From Amia ocellicauda (lineage: Eukaryota > Chordata > Actinopteri > Amiiformes > Amiidae), in NCBI RefSeq assembly GCF_036373705.1, contig NC_089852.1:1872300-1936299 (forward strand): a stretch of DNA of 64,000 nt, given 5' to 3'. Positions 25,231-36,683 of this stretch are shown piece by piece. A model generated the notes under the pieces. The model had not been told where the DNA came from, made no database searches, and saw only the letters and a program-made list of their open reading frames with translations. A program made the position numbers and the translations under genes. How positions within the stretch are numbered: position 1 is the stretch's first letter; each line of letters starts with the position of its first letter.

Positions 25231-25260
<30 letters not shown>
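25231..25260. repeat. (GA)n microsatellite
   Basis: A GAGAGA run of about 15 units. Confidence 0.85.
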
Positions 25261-25263
<3 letters not shown>

Positions 25264-25734
25264 TGCAGGGAGAAAGTGGGAGGGAGGAGAGGGTGACAGT
25301 GCATGCCCCACAGAGCCAACAACACTGAACACACTGAATTAGCAGCAGTCACCAGTTCATCTACACCAAGACTCACTCCCTCCCTCTTTCTCCTACTCAG
25401 CAGTTATGTAATCCAGCATTCCACGGCAGAGCAAAGGGTGCGAAACAATGCTGTGAACTGTTCAGGCCGGAGTCACCACACACACACACAGGAGTGGAGT
25501 GTGGTGTGCAAACGAGTGTGCAAGTGAACTGTGCATGTGGGAGGGGCTCACCATTAGATGACATCAGCGCTGGCACATGAGCATGATGTCCCAAAATAAT
25601 CCCACACACCCTGCACTGGTCATGGGTTCAGAATCCTGAGCTCCCACTAACACGACCTCTTGGACCTCCCCACTCTGAGCTGGGGAAGGCTGGGGGGGAC
25701 CAGTGTGGATTGCACAGTTTGCATTTCACAAGAC

Positions 25735-26061
25735 CGGAGGTTCTCAAACCTTTCCTGGAGTACCACCTACCCTGCTGGTTTTTGTTCCAACCAAGCTCTC
25801 AATTACTTAATTGAACCCTTAATTGATCTAATAATTTCCTAAATCACAGCCTTTCAATTATTTTTAACAGTAGGGGTTTAAAGCTAAGTATAAAATTGTA
25901 AAAGGAAAATATTAAGGAACCAACTTTTTATCAGTTACTCAATTTAAAGAGAAATGTAATCAAGTAACTTCAATTAAGGGTTCAATTAAGTAATTGAGAG
26001 CTCTGTTGAAACAAAACCCAGCAGGGTAGGTGGTACTCCAGGACAGGTTTGAGAACCACTG
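25735..26061. mobile_element. hAT-type MITE with 8-bp target duplication
   Basis: A 327-bp element whose two ends are long inverted repeats of about 85 bp each (GGTTCTCAAACC..TGGAGTACCACCTACCCTG against its complement). It has AT-rich middle sequence and no open frame. The right end GTTTGAGAACCACTG is a typical hAT terminal repeat. The flanks CACAAGAC and CACTAGAC differ at one base, as expected for an 8-bp hAT target-site duplication. It is non-autonomous. Confidence 0.88.
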
Positions 26062-27156
26062 CACTAGACGGCCTTATGCATGAGCAGTAAGGGGAGGGAG
26101 CAGGAGAGGTCTTTACACATATAGGGTCTCACATGCTGCTCAAGGTCAGCTGTTACATGACACCCCATGACAGCACCACAGACAGACCCCCCCCCACCTC
26201 CAGCACATTGCCTGCATACTATGGCTGAATGCACTGCATTTACTTCATTCTCTCTCTCTCTCTCTCTGACACATGGACACAGAGACGCACCGAGATGTGT
26301 GCAAACACAGAGGGGGGGGGAGAGAGACAGAGACATAGAGACACACACACACGCACTCTTCAGAAAGTAACTGACTCACTCACACACATATGAATGTCAG
26401 CAGCCCACGAGCAAAACCAGCTCCTGTGCAACGACCCGAGTGAGCACAGTCCAGCTACACTAAGAGCACAGACAGCAAGGCACGGCCCGCCGGATCTGAG
26501 CCGGTCCGATGGCCACAACACTTCACACAGGGAGGAACTAGAAATACTAACCTTCAAAGGTTTGTTGATATATTTTCTTACTAACACTAATTTGTCATGT
26601 TGCTGTCGATCGTACAGAGCAGCACAACGGCTGGAGCGACAGGGACGAGGGGAGGGATGGGAGTCGCTCATCTCTACACACAAACAACTCTGGTTTCTTT
26701 CATTGTTCCCATGGTTGGACAGCAGCCCGGGTCCTCACTGCGCACACGCGGTGCCATCGGGCTCTGTGCTGCCCCTGTTGCAGTGACTCACAGGGCCAAA
26801 TTGAAAGGCCGGTAGAAACCAGAAGTTCTCATTTAAACTTTCCAGAATAACAATTAAAAATAAAAATAAAAACAAAAACAGGCCCTTTTCTCAACCTGAT
26901 GACGGGCTCCCCGGGGCAGCACGAGCGGGACGGGATCTGGGCAGCGCTAAAAACAGCACGGGGGAGTTTTGTGGAGAGAAAAGAAGTGGAGGTAGTGATT
27001 ACCACCTGATGCCCATTTCTGAATTTAGCTGATGAGAGCGAGTGCAGAGTTTAAATATATACGGGCCTCTCTGTCTCTTGTGCAGACACAAAGGAACCAA
27101 CCATACCAGGGAGACGGCTCTTTAAAACAGGGGGGAGAGACAGAAATAAAATCATT

Positions 27157-27180
27157 AAAAAAAAAAAAAAAAAAAAAAAA
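27157..27180 (+). repeat. Poly(A) run
   Basis: About 24 A residues with no clear retroposed body upstream. Confidence 0.8.
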
Positions 27181-28299
27181 CCTTGAGGAATCTGCTGGCT
27201 ACTCCACAACAACAAACACCTACCATTGTTCTGGTGAAATCACGCCCAGGCAGAGTGCTGCGCGCTGCAGAAACTCCTCGGCACTAGACTGCCAGCCATA
27301 ATCCCATCCCGCTGCAGCAATTAGAGGAAAGCCCGGGTGCAAACAAACGACCACTCGCTCGCACCTAACCAACGCCCTGGGCCGAGATCAGCCAAACACA
27401 CACACGAGGGGTAAGAGAGACAGACAGAGGCCGGTAACACAGGAGACTCACCGAGATGCCAGGCGGACCAGGGCAGCTAGATGTGCAGCCTCAGGCACGC
27501 AGCAGGGCCTCCCGTCACTGGAACCAACACAGACACACAAGCTGGTTATTTTCACTTCAATACATCACAAACTTTGCGTCAATGAACAAGGCTGTGAAGA
27601 AAGTTTTGTTTTTAAAGCAACAAAATATAAATTGATCAACAACAAGAATGAAAGAAAACAAAATGCAAAGTTGTGGGGTTAGTTTTGCAAGTATCTGCAA
27701 AATCACAAATCCACCCCCACAAAAAGAATAGGTAAAGCTTGTAAATGGCTTTTAATTCCTGTGGTGAAGTGGAAACAGTCCAAACCAGCTTTGTGCTTAT
27801 TTATATACATCACACTCTCACACACAAACCTTCTTACTCTGCAGTTACACACACGCACCTAAACCGCTACATCTCCAACCCTCCCTCTCCCTCCTTTACT
27901 CCCTCTCTTTGGTGGGCACCCTAATCTCCTCACTGAGCCGCTGATCCCCCCCCCGTGGTTACAGTAATCCCGGGCAGGTCTGTGGTGACCGCGGCGCTGA
28001 GAGGCCGGCAGATAGAGTGTGGCGCCGTTAATAATATCCCTCCTGCTGTAACTCCAGAGCGCTGCAAGATTAATTAAACATGAGTGAACAGGGGGCCAGG
28101 GGTGTGCGATTAATACAGCACAGAATACTGTATGTGCTGGGGGGGGGGGGCGGGAGGACACACAGCTACCCTTGCCTAGATATTTCCACTGACTGACTTT
28201 TACCACCAATCTCATACTGTGCGTCACTGTGCTGTCTGCTGCACACACAAACGCAAATGTCTGGTGATGGAGGGCCAATTCCCTGAGGTTGCATGGGAT

Positions 28300-28511
28300 G
28301 GGGGGGCCGCAGTACAAAATGAACCACCAATTTTATTTCCTCTACATTTCTGTCAGGGAACATTTATTAACTTTAATTGTTGTTTTATTACTTTCCCCCA
28401 AATTACATGTGCAATTTGTAACAGAAAATTGTCAAACTGCAAAAATATAAAAAAGCTTCAGAAAAGGGGTGGTTGAAGGTTGGCTTGAGGGCCACACTTT
28501 GGAAACCCCTG
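28300..28511. mobile_element. hAT-like element end (partial)
   Basis: The minus strand starts CAGGGGTTTCCAAAGTGTGG at 28511, a classic hAT terminal repeat. A matching left end was not found, so the left boundary is arbitrary and the copy is probably truncated. Confidence 0.4.
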
Positions 28512-28531
28512 CACTAAAGGCACGCACACAT

Positions 28532-28556
<25 letters not shown>
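28532..28556. repeat. (CA)n microsatellite
   Basis: A CACACA run of about 12 units. Confidence 0.85.
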
Positions 28557-28562
<6 letters not shown>

Positions 28563-29140
28563 AAGGCGTTTATGAGGCAGGGAACAGGTGTGCTGTTTTG
28601 CTCGTTAACAGACACATTGGCACAAGCTCTGTTCAGACCCGCCGTGGGGGGGGTCAGACACTGCTGACCGGACGGCTTTTCTGCCTCCTCAGGGTGAGGC
28701 GCGCAGCGCTCTGTTGCCGCCTGTGACACACCTGTTATGGTGCCAACTGCAGAACAGCGAGAGTCAGCAAACCATCAGTGAAGGACAGACGAGCTGTTTC
28801 TCACACACAGCACTGCTCTGCTTTATCTGCTAGTAAAGCACTTTGGAACACAGTCTCTGAAAGATTATTATTCCTACTACTAGACAATACAAAACACAAA
28901 TACACAATACTCAGAACCAGGAAGAGATGTGCACAACAGCAACACACAGAAGCACAAAAAAATACAGCACACACAGATACAGGCATACAAACCAACACAC
29001 ACACACACACACACCATAACCCACAGAGGCCTTCCCCCAGCCAACCAGCAGAGAACCCAGCTATATATATATTATATTGCCCTGTACACAGCTATACCAT
29101 AATGCATTCACAGCCTTGCTTTGAAATATTGCGATTCTCT

Positions 29141-30333
29141 AGAGCTGTCCGATTAATCGAGTAATTCGATTACAAATAATCGCGGATTAGAATGTACTGC
29201 CTGGAGACTTCTATTAACCCTTGGAGCACTGAGCACCCAGTGCTCTTAAACACATCACATCACTTGGTATAGCGCAGCAAATTACTTAATTTTACAAGAA
29301 ACGCAAGACATTGACGTTTTTTATTTTTATAATTCGTTTATTTTTTAAATGAATACAGAAATGTGCATTAGCAAAAAAAAACAAGTTATACAGACACCAT
29401 TTGTATTCTCAAAACAACGTTTTCAAAATTAACCCGGCTTATAAACAATTACAAAAAATCATATACGAATCCACAGAATGGAAAAAACAGACGCCTGAGC
29501 AGAAGCTCCGTCAGAACTACACGGCAAAACAACAAAAACACAAATCGGCATCTTCAAATGTACTTACTATTATGTTGTTGTACTATAATCATAATAATAA
29601 ATGTGCATTAGTTAATTTGAATTGATTGTAAAGGTATGTTTGACACAGCGTTATTTCTGCTTCGGAAATCGGGTTGTGCTTTAGTTGAATACTCTCGGAC
29701 TACTCTGTGTATTTCTTAATCTTAGCGGTTTTCTTTTGTGTCAAATCCGTTTTCAACACAAATTACAGGATTCTGACATTTAGATTGACCAGCTGAAACA
29801 AACTACAAACGTCTTAATCTATACATTCACCCTCTCCCATCTACATCCTTGTCATAAGTTTCACCCTCCCCTCTTCCAAGTCGTTGTCTTAACTGTCTGT
29901 AACACTAAACAATGTGCCAATTAATAGTTTACAATACTAAAAAATGTGCTTACTAAAGTTGTCTCAGAAGCAGTAAAATGTTCACAACATCCCTCATTTG
30001 ACTTCCTTAAAAGCGCTCTCATTTAGTGAGCAATTTCACGACATTTTCCCACAAGGACTTTCTTCCTTTTTTACCAATACAAAAAAAAACAAAGCGGTTT
30101 TAAAAGCTTTGTGATTGGTTAACACTCACAACAAACTTCTCTGCTAATAGTTAAGAAACACTTAGGCAAAACAAATGGTGCTTAACACATTGACACTATT
30201 TTTATATTGAAAAACAAGATGAATGTTGCAATTAAGCAATTTTAAAAAGCAGGGTTTTGCGAACATTTTAGTCAAAATAAATCGATTAATCATAAACCAC
30301 TCGATTACCAAAATAGTAATTAGTGACAGCCCT
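29141..30333. mobile_element. Probable non-autonomous hAT element, ~1.2 kb
   Basis: The left end AGAGCTGTCCGATTAATCGA and the right end (read on the minus strand) AGGGCTGTCAC are short inverted repeats. ATTAATCGA motifs lie inside both ends. The interior is much more AT-rich than the surroundings and codes for nothing recognisable. The flanks GATTCTCT and ATTCTACT are at best a decayed 8-bp duplication. Confidence 0.55.
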
Positions 30334-30919
30334 ATTCTACTCTTCTTCATTCATAAAACGATTGTTAAGGAATCGATAACATCATTTCAAACACGGTTTA
30401 ACAAAGATTAATCCCTAGCGGAGAAAGCTGGAGTGACACGAGTGAAGACAGGCGGGTAAGAGCCTCTTTTGACAGCCACACGGTAGAAATCAATGTAGTC
30501 ATGTATCCGGTACTGTACATTCACAGATACAATGACACCTCGGTGCAGAACCCGGCCGTTTGTTACGCCACAAAGAGATTTAGGAACAAAAACACCAGAG
30601 CAGTAATAATAATAATAACAAACATCGCCTGAGCCCCGTCTTACAGCAGTCAGCACAGGGCTCAGAGATGATACTAGCCGGACTGTGTGGGCTGCTCGCT
30701 ATGAGATCCTGCCGATTCACTGTGATCAGACATCTCCGGGCGGCCAGACACGTCAGGGTGAATCATGGCCAGACTGAGATCAGCACGTTTAATCAATCAT
30801 AACTATAACAGAAAATGCACCATCACACTGCGTTGTTTTAGACAGGTCTCGCCAAGGCGTTTATTTGCCACCCCACTCGCGTAAGACCAAGAACACAGGA
30901 GGGGGAGATGAGAAGTGAT

Positions 30920-30962
30920 CAAGCGATTAATCAAGCGATTAATCGGGATTAATCGAGTTTAC
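30920..30962. repeat. Clustered GATTAATC motifs
   Basis: AAGCGATTAATC occurs twice in direct repeat and GGGATTAATCGAG follows. This may be a scrap of the same hAT family (subterminal ATTAATCGA) or a cluster of paired homeodomain-type TAAT sites. Confidence 0.45.
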
Positions 30963-31199
30963 AATGACGTCACCAGCACTGCAGACACAGTGACACCAGC
31001 CGTTCACTCACAGTAACCCGGGAGGTCAATGTTAATGAGGAAAATAATAAAAACTGGAGAAAAAAAAACAGAAGGGGGAAACGAGGAGGGCAGGCTGGAA
31101 GAGAAACGAAAGCGGGAGACGAAAGGAAACCGAAAGGACGAGAAAGGGGGGAAGCCGGAGGAAGAAAACGGGTCGAGTCAGGAGACTGAAATCACATCC

Positions 31200-31850
31200 C
31201 TGGAGAAACATCTCACTTTACAACAGCGCAGTGAGCGGCTCTGCACAGCGGGGGGTGTCGGTTCAGTTCGCTGTGCTGCCGCGGCCTCCCTCTCTCTCCG
31301 CCGCGAACAATGCGGGCCGCAGCCGCAGGGCCGGGCCTGTAATTTACCCCAAACACCGGCTCAGCGCCCAGCCCGACCGCACGCCTATCATTAGGACACG
31401 GGTTACGCGTCCTGTCCGGCCGAGGAGCGGAACAAAACAGCCGACCCGAGGGCGGAGAGCCCAGCACACCAACACACACACACAGCCCCCAGCCCGCCCC
31501 GGCAGGAACACACTCGGCCCCCTCTGGTTACCTGCTCGGTGGACGTGTGTTGGTCTTTATTGTCGTCGCTTTTTCCGGGAAGAACCGTCTCTCTTCGGCG
31601 CACTGTCACCACAGGGACCTAAGATGGCGGACGGTGACGGCAACGGCCCTCGCTTTGGAGAATGCGAACCTGCAGGCCCTGCCATTGGCCGCCGCGGCGT
31701 GGGAGCCGGCCTGTGATTGGCCGACGGGGAGCCGGGTTTGTGACGAATGAGTTACCGGAGCAGCTGCTGACAGGTGACGAACGGGCTGCAACCCGGAAGT
31801 CTGGCGTCTGTCAGCTGCGGACACGACGCAGGACGCACGTATTGATGGTG
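31200..31850 (-). promoter_or_regulatory. IP6K2: CpG-rich promoter, probably of IP6K2
   Basis: A CG-dense island in AT-richer surroundings. Reading on the minus strand, CCAAT boxes lie at 31720-31716 and 31688-31684, upstream of an inferred start near 31620-31650. The plus strand carries CCGGAAGT (ETS type, 31793-31800) and AAGATGGCGG (YY1 type, 31621-31630). No TATA box is evident. YY1 sites usually read in the direction of transcription, so the plus orientation here leaves a bidirectional start possible. Confidence 0.6.
31532..31640 (-). other. IP6K2: Candidate IP6K2 non-coding exon 1
   Basis: The minus strand has a strong donor, CCGAGCAG then gtaacc, at 31532/31531 inside the CpG island and just downstream of CCAAT boxes. 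The next gene signal downstream on this strand is the IP6K2 start exon. The 5' end is a guess; transcript data would decide. Confidence 0.5.
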
Positions 31851-33049
31851 AACACGAAGCACGATTAACGGTGTGGTAAAGCTCAGTTACTGTACTGACA
31901 GCTTGCTGCTAAAAGAATAATACTAATACAACAATAACAAAAGCAAAAGTGCAACTACTACTACTACTACAACCACTACTAATGCAATGATGATACTACT
32001 ACAAGCCTCCGCCCTCAAAATTAGAGATGAGGAGGGAAAGGTAGGAATTACAGTAGGGTCTTGTAGTGTAAGCCAGGGCAGGACAGGACAGGACAGGGCC
32101 TGTGTCTTAATTATTAACCAGCAGCTGATGTTACAACCTCAGCGTTACTTCCATCTCACCTCAGTCTCCACTGTCCCCCAGAACAGTGTCCCCTGCCCAC
32201 ACACAGGGCTGGGAGGTGGAGGGAAGAGAGAGAGAGAGCGTGTCTCCGGGCTGTGGGTCAGTGAGTCACTGTCCACCGGCACACCTGCCAGTCTACCTGT
32301 CTGAGCTGAGCTCACCTGTCTGTGTGACGTCCCTGCGACCACATCTCTGCCCCACAGCACCGCCACACAGACAGCTCCCTCTCACACTCACACTCAGTGG
32401 TGGGACTGTGTAAACTGTACATATATAGAGGTATGTAGGTCCAGTCCAGTGTCTCTCTCCTGGGCCCGGCTGTCCAGCTCAGCTCTCAGACCCTGCTGAC
32501 CCCTGAAACGGTCACAATCTGGCTATTCAGAGCTATTCATTTACTTCAAATAGTTGGGGGAAACGCAACGTGTTCCCAGGCCCTGTGCTCGTCAAACCCT
32601 CTGTGAGCTGAATGGTTTAAAAAGGCAAATTCACACGATGAGCTCAACTACACTTGGCAGAAACAAAGACCCGTCAGGACAGTGGGGGCTCCGGAGCAGG
32701 GAGAGAGCCTCTGCCCTGTGGAGCACCGCTCCCTCACAGCCTCCCGTCCCCTCCTGCCCTGTCACCCTGCACTTTGAGGCTTTGTGGTTCCACTGACTTT
32801 TCGTTTTCTAATTGCTACCCTCCTCCTTCTCATCCCTCGTTCACAGCCTGTTATCAGCCCGCACTGCGATCACCCGGCTCTGCGGCTCCCTGACACAGCA
32901 GTGCCTGTAATGACACACCCACACACTCAACACACACACCAGCGGACAAGGCCAGGACGCTCCGCCATCGAGAAGCACAGCAGTCAATGCAGCTCTGACA
33001 CTCCGAGTCACCCATCCGTCTCCCTCCCACACTGATTACCTCTCTCCGT

Positions 33050-33325
33050 GCTGCCGTTGAGAAATGTACCAGCCAGTGAAGCATTAACCTTGTGTCTCTC
33101 GTCCCCCCACTGCCTGTGCTGTCACTTAGCAGGCACTACATCCTTCCCTCTCCGTGCCACCATTGAGCAATGTACCTGTCAACAGAGCTTAAAGCCCCTG
33201 ACCTCTCTATTGCTCCATCTGTGTCTCGATGTACTGCCAGCAGAGAGCTGTACTAATCACTGGAGCATTCCCCCCGTCTCTTGCTCTCTCTCTGTCCCAT
33301 TCCGAAATGTACCAGCTGCTAGAGC
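33050..33325. repeat. Degenerate ~80-90-bp tandem repeat
   Basis: TGCCGTTGAGAAATGTACCAG, TGCCACCATTGAGCAATGTACC and CCCATTCCGAAATGTACCAG recur at roughly 33050, 33157 and 33295, each preceded by CT-rich sequence and followed by (A)GAGC(A/T)TAA. This points to an old tandem duplication. Confidence 0.5.
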
Positions 33326-33639
33326 AATAAAGGCCATTACCCCTCTCAGTTTCTTTCTACCCTTCTCAAATTAAAATTCCCCCTCTCTCTCCATTCAGCC
33401 ACTACGGCTCTCTATGCCATCCCTGGTCACTCTGCTTTTCTGGTTGCATTTAATATTCAGTTCAGCTGGGCGCATTTGAGGGCAGGTGTGTGTCTCTCGC
33501 TACCCCACCAGGCCGTCTCTCCTGTACAGCTATTGCCTGGCAGCGGTTACTAAGAGAGAGGGAGAGATAGATAAACCACCACATAAACAGGAAGTGAAAT
33601 CCACACAAGCAGCCCAGCTGGAATACATCAATGACTGCA

Positions 33640-33645
<6 letters not shown>

Positions 33646-33680
<35 letters not shown>
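33646..33680. repeat. (GA)n microsatellite
   Basis: An uninterrupted GA run of about 17 units. Confidence 0.9.
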
Positions 33681-33684
<4 letters not shown>

Positions 33685-34497
33685 AGCTGGAGAGAAAGAA
33701 AAGACTACACTGCACTTTACTGTTTTACCACATACACCACACTGTGAGAGAGACAGGCACGGAGTATCCCCCTGTGCGTTTGTCAGGGTCTCTTCGGTGC
33801 GCTTCTCCCTCACAGTGAACCACGAAATTAATAATATAAAATACAACTCTTACATTCGATACATTTATCAAAAACAACGATTGAAGTAAAAAAATAATAA
33901 CATAACTGCATCACAGGAACACGTCACAGCTTTAAAGGTCCCTACTTTCAGGATCTCACCTCCTGCCCGAGACCAGCGGTGCCCCAAGTGAAGGGCACGA
34001 CGGGAAAACACGGGCACTGCTGCCACCTGGTGGGCCATCCAGACACTGCAGCTTCTTGTTGCCAGATTGGGGGATTTTTAAGTGCCCAGGGGGAAATTTG
34101 GGGGCAACATTTGTATGAGGGTAAATCTTGGGGGATAATTTATTTTAACCTGGGGGAATTTAGGGATTTGCACAGTTGATTTTCACTAGGACCTCACTTC
34201 ACAAGCATAGCCCCCTACTCCCCAGATCTCACTTTGTTTCAAATTTTTGGGGTGAAATATGTGATTTGGGGGATTTTTCTGAGCAGTTTGGGGGGAAATT
34301 ATAGAGAGGCCCGCGCAACACCACATTAATCCTCGTAAAACACTGAAGACACGGCCTGTCGCATGGGTGACATCTATCCTGCACTGTAATAACACCCAGA
34401 CATTAGAAATGTGGTTCATTTCAGGGGATATTAACACAGTCCACCCCCATCCCACTCACACACCACAAAAAGAACAAGGACGTTTTTAACAAAATGT

Positions 34498-34503
34498 TTT
34501 ATT
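34498..34503 (-). terminator. PRKAR2A: PRKAR2A poly(A) signal AATAAA
   Basis: A canonical hexamer on the minus strand with G/T-rich DNA downstream. It is the strongest site after the PRKAR2A stop. Confidence 0.6.
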
Positions 34504-36016
34504 TTTAACATTTTTTTTTTCCCATCTCTTTAGAACAACTCATTCAGGAGTCTTGGAGAAATAAGCAAGAGACTGTTGCAGGTTTTGTTTGTCTTTCTGT
34601 ATCAGTCCAAAAATAAAACTGAAAAATAATTATAACAATAATATAATAATAATAATACAGGTGTAAAGTATATTATAATCAACCCTAGAACACAAATGAA
34701 CTGCAGGAATCACCAGCACACTCAACCGGGAACAGCAGGGAATTCATCTCATCGGCAGGTTTCACCCCCCCAGCAAACACTTTTTTTTTTTTTTTTCATT
34801 AAATCTAGTTTTTGTTTTTTGTTTTTTTTTGCATTTTTATATCAAAGTTTGTTTCTATTTTCAAACATTGTTTTATTTTCTTTCAAAAAAAAATTAAAAC
34901 TTTTTTTGTTGTTGCTTTTTGTATTTTTTCTGTTGGTTTCAATACAATATTTCTTCAGAGCAGGACGCTGAACCGCGCCTATGTGTAGGCGGGCCGTCAG
35001 CGAGTCTGTCCGTCTCTGGGCTGTGGCTCCCTCAGACCTTGCGCTCTCTCCTGTCTGTCACCCCCCACCCCCCGCCGTACACTGAGACCGTTTAACGTCT
35101 GCTAAAGAGAAGGGGTGCGTATATAGTGCATGTTCTCAGCACCCCCAGAAGTGGGACTGTCACCCCTTCTGACCTGACATCTAACCCCTGACCTCTGACT
35201 GAGAAGCAGCAGCATCGACTGCCCATCGGTTCCATAACCACAGCGCCACTGCCAGGACAGACTGACTGACTGGACACCCGTCCAGACAGGACAGACAGAC
35301 ACAGACGGACGCTCGCTTCCCCGACCCAGCCTGTCCCAGCGTGTGGCGTCGCCTGGCTGCAGGGTGCACTCAGCGGGAGTGTGGGAATTGGGAGGTGTCG
35401 GTCAAGACTGGGAGCTCACGTGTGTGCGTGCATGCGTGCGTATGCATGCGTGTGTGTGTGCGTGCACCGTGAACAGGGGAGTGTATTGAACACGCACGCT
35501 TGGGACTGTCCCCCAGTTGATTTTCCATTCAAGCCGAGCCTCTCTCACTGTGTGTGCTTGCAAAAGACTAAATACTGTGTTGTTTTGCACATGGGCATAT
35601 ATACACTTACACACGCTCACACAGGGCCCCCTGACATCATAAAGTGAGCCCCCCCCAACCACTAACAGCGCTGGTGTGCATCTCTGCCACAGTGCCTCTG
35701 GGCATCGATAGGAGCCGTCACCGGGCTTCACCACTGTGTTGGGGAGTGCTCCACTTTATGCCCAGTGTTTTACTTGCAGCTGTTCCCCCCCCAACACACA
35801 CACACACACACACAATCCAGCAGCGTTTATGAATCTTATGAAGTCCAGGGGTCTCCAATACAGTACAGTGGGGTCTCCCCCCTCCTCCCAAATTCATACA
35901 TACAGAAAACAGAGAGAGAGAGGGAGAGAGAGAGACGGTTTGAAGTACAGAATGGAAAGGATTACAGAAAGAGGTAGAATGTGTGGAGACAAGGAGAGAA
36001 TAGCTGACAGAGTGAG

Positions 36017-36020
<4 letters not shown>

Positions 36021-36055
<35 letters not shown>

Positions 36056-36080
36056 TGTGAGTGTGTGTGTGTGTGTAAGG
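36021..36080. repeat. (GA)n followed by (GT)n
   Basis: About 16 GA units pass directly into GT units, inside the PRKAR2A 3' UTR. Confidence 0.9.
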
Positions 36081-36289
36081 AAGTCGGAGAGCAAGCATGA
36101 ATGTGTCTGTCTGTCATCTTATTGGTCTTTTGGCGATTGTGTGTGTGTCCGTTGATGTCAGTCTATCAGGGTGTCTGTGTCCAAGAGTAGACAAGGGTGG
36201 AGCTGTGCACAGGGTACCTCGGTGTGCACGTGTGTATCAGTGTCAGAGCATTAACTTGAGTTTGAGTTGGTGCTTCAGTGAGAGCGTGT

Positions 36290-36530
36290 TTGTTTGCATG
36301 TCCGTGTGAGTGCGAGAGTCAGTGTGTGAGTGTGCCATCAGTCTCAGTGTGTGTCCGTCTGTGCGGGTGTCAGTGTGTGAGTCAGTGCGCGAGTCAGGGA
36401 GTGCGTGCGTCAGTGAGTGCGTGCGTGCGTGCGTGCGTGAGTGCGTGCGTCAGTGAGTGCGTGTCAGTGAGTGCGTCAGTGTGTGAGCGTGTGTCAGAGT
36501 GTGTGAGTGTGTGTGTGAGTGCGTGCGCGT
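36290..36530. repeat. GTGCGTGC/GTCAGTGT low-complexity tract
   Basis: A compound purine/pyrimidine-alternating tract of GTGCGTGC, GTGAGTGC and GTCAGTGA motifs ending about 30 bp before the PRKAR2A stop codon. Alternating GT/GC favours Z-DNA. It accounts for the long open frame on the plus strand here. Confidence 0.85.
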
Positions 36531-36558
36531 CAGGCAGAGTGTCAAGTAAGGCACAGGG

Positions 36559-36683
36559 TCAGTCCCTCAGATCCATGCTGGAGCCGAACAGGGCCACCAG
36601 CTGCTCCTCATAGTGTGCGATGTTCCTCTGCATGATTTCCTTACAGGAGCCCAGCAACCTCTCGAACGCCTGCACATCCATCA
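36559..36683 (-). CDS. PRKAR2A: PRKAR2A coding exon 10 (residues 368-407)
   Basis: The acceptor is CTCTCTCTCAG then TG ATG GAT, completing Val367. It encodes the C-terminal helix [18 protein letters not shown] and ends in a TGA. Confidence 0.95.

Larger units (their letters stand above)
17226..31531 (-). other. IP6K2: IP6K2 long 5' intron (inferred)
   Basis: If the non-coding exon at 31.5 kb splices to the acceptor at 17226, this is a 14.3-kb intron. Human IP6K2 likewise has upstream non-coding exons (from memory). No coding similarity was found. It contains a hairpin (20069-20135), hAT MITEs, several CA/GA arrays, a poly(A) run at 27157-27180 and a CT-rich segment at 24260-24450. A CG-richer patch at 17760-17880, followed by CCAAT near 17937, could be an alternative promoter. 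Confidence 0.5.
31851..34479. other. Intergenic region between IP6K2 promoter and PRKAR2A 3' end
   Basis: No coding exon was recognised. Contents include a TACTAC-type run at 31950-31985, a (GA)n array, a loose ~80-bp pattern at 33050-33330 (ACATCC/GTCTCT..CATTGAGAAATGTACCAGC repeats) and runs of GGGGG in T-rich sequence at 34060-34300. Confidence 0.5.
34480..36558 (-). other. PRKAR2A: PRKAR2A 3' UTR
   Basis: About 2.1 kb from the TGA stop to the AATAAA at 34498-34503 and the G/T-rich sequence after it (minus strand TTTTTGTGGTGTGTGAGTGG). It contains a T-rich block on the plus strand (34782-34950), a (CA)n run near 35797-35813, (GA)n at 36021-36053 and a GTGC/GTCA-rich tract at 36290-36530 close to the stop. 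Confidence 0.65.

Noticed and set aside
29401-29625. A 74-codon Lys/Gln-rich plus-strand frame
   Set aside because: It lies inside an AT-rich, probably non-autonomous hAT element and shows no transposase motif.
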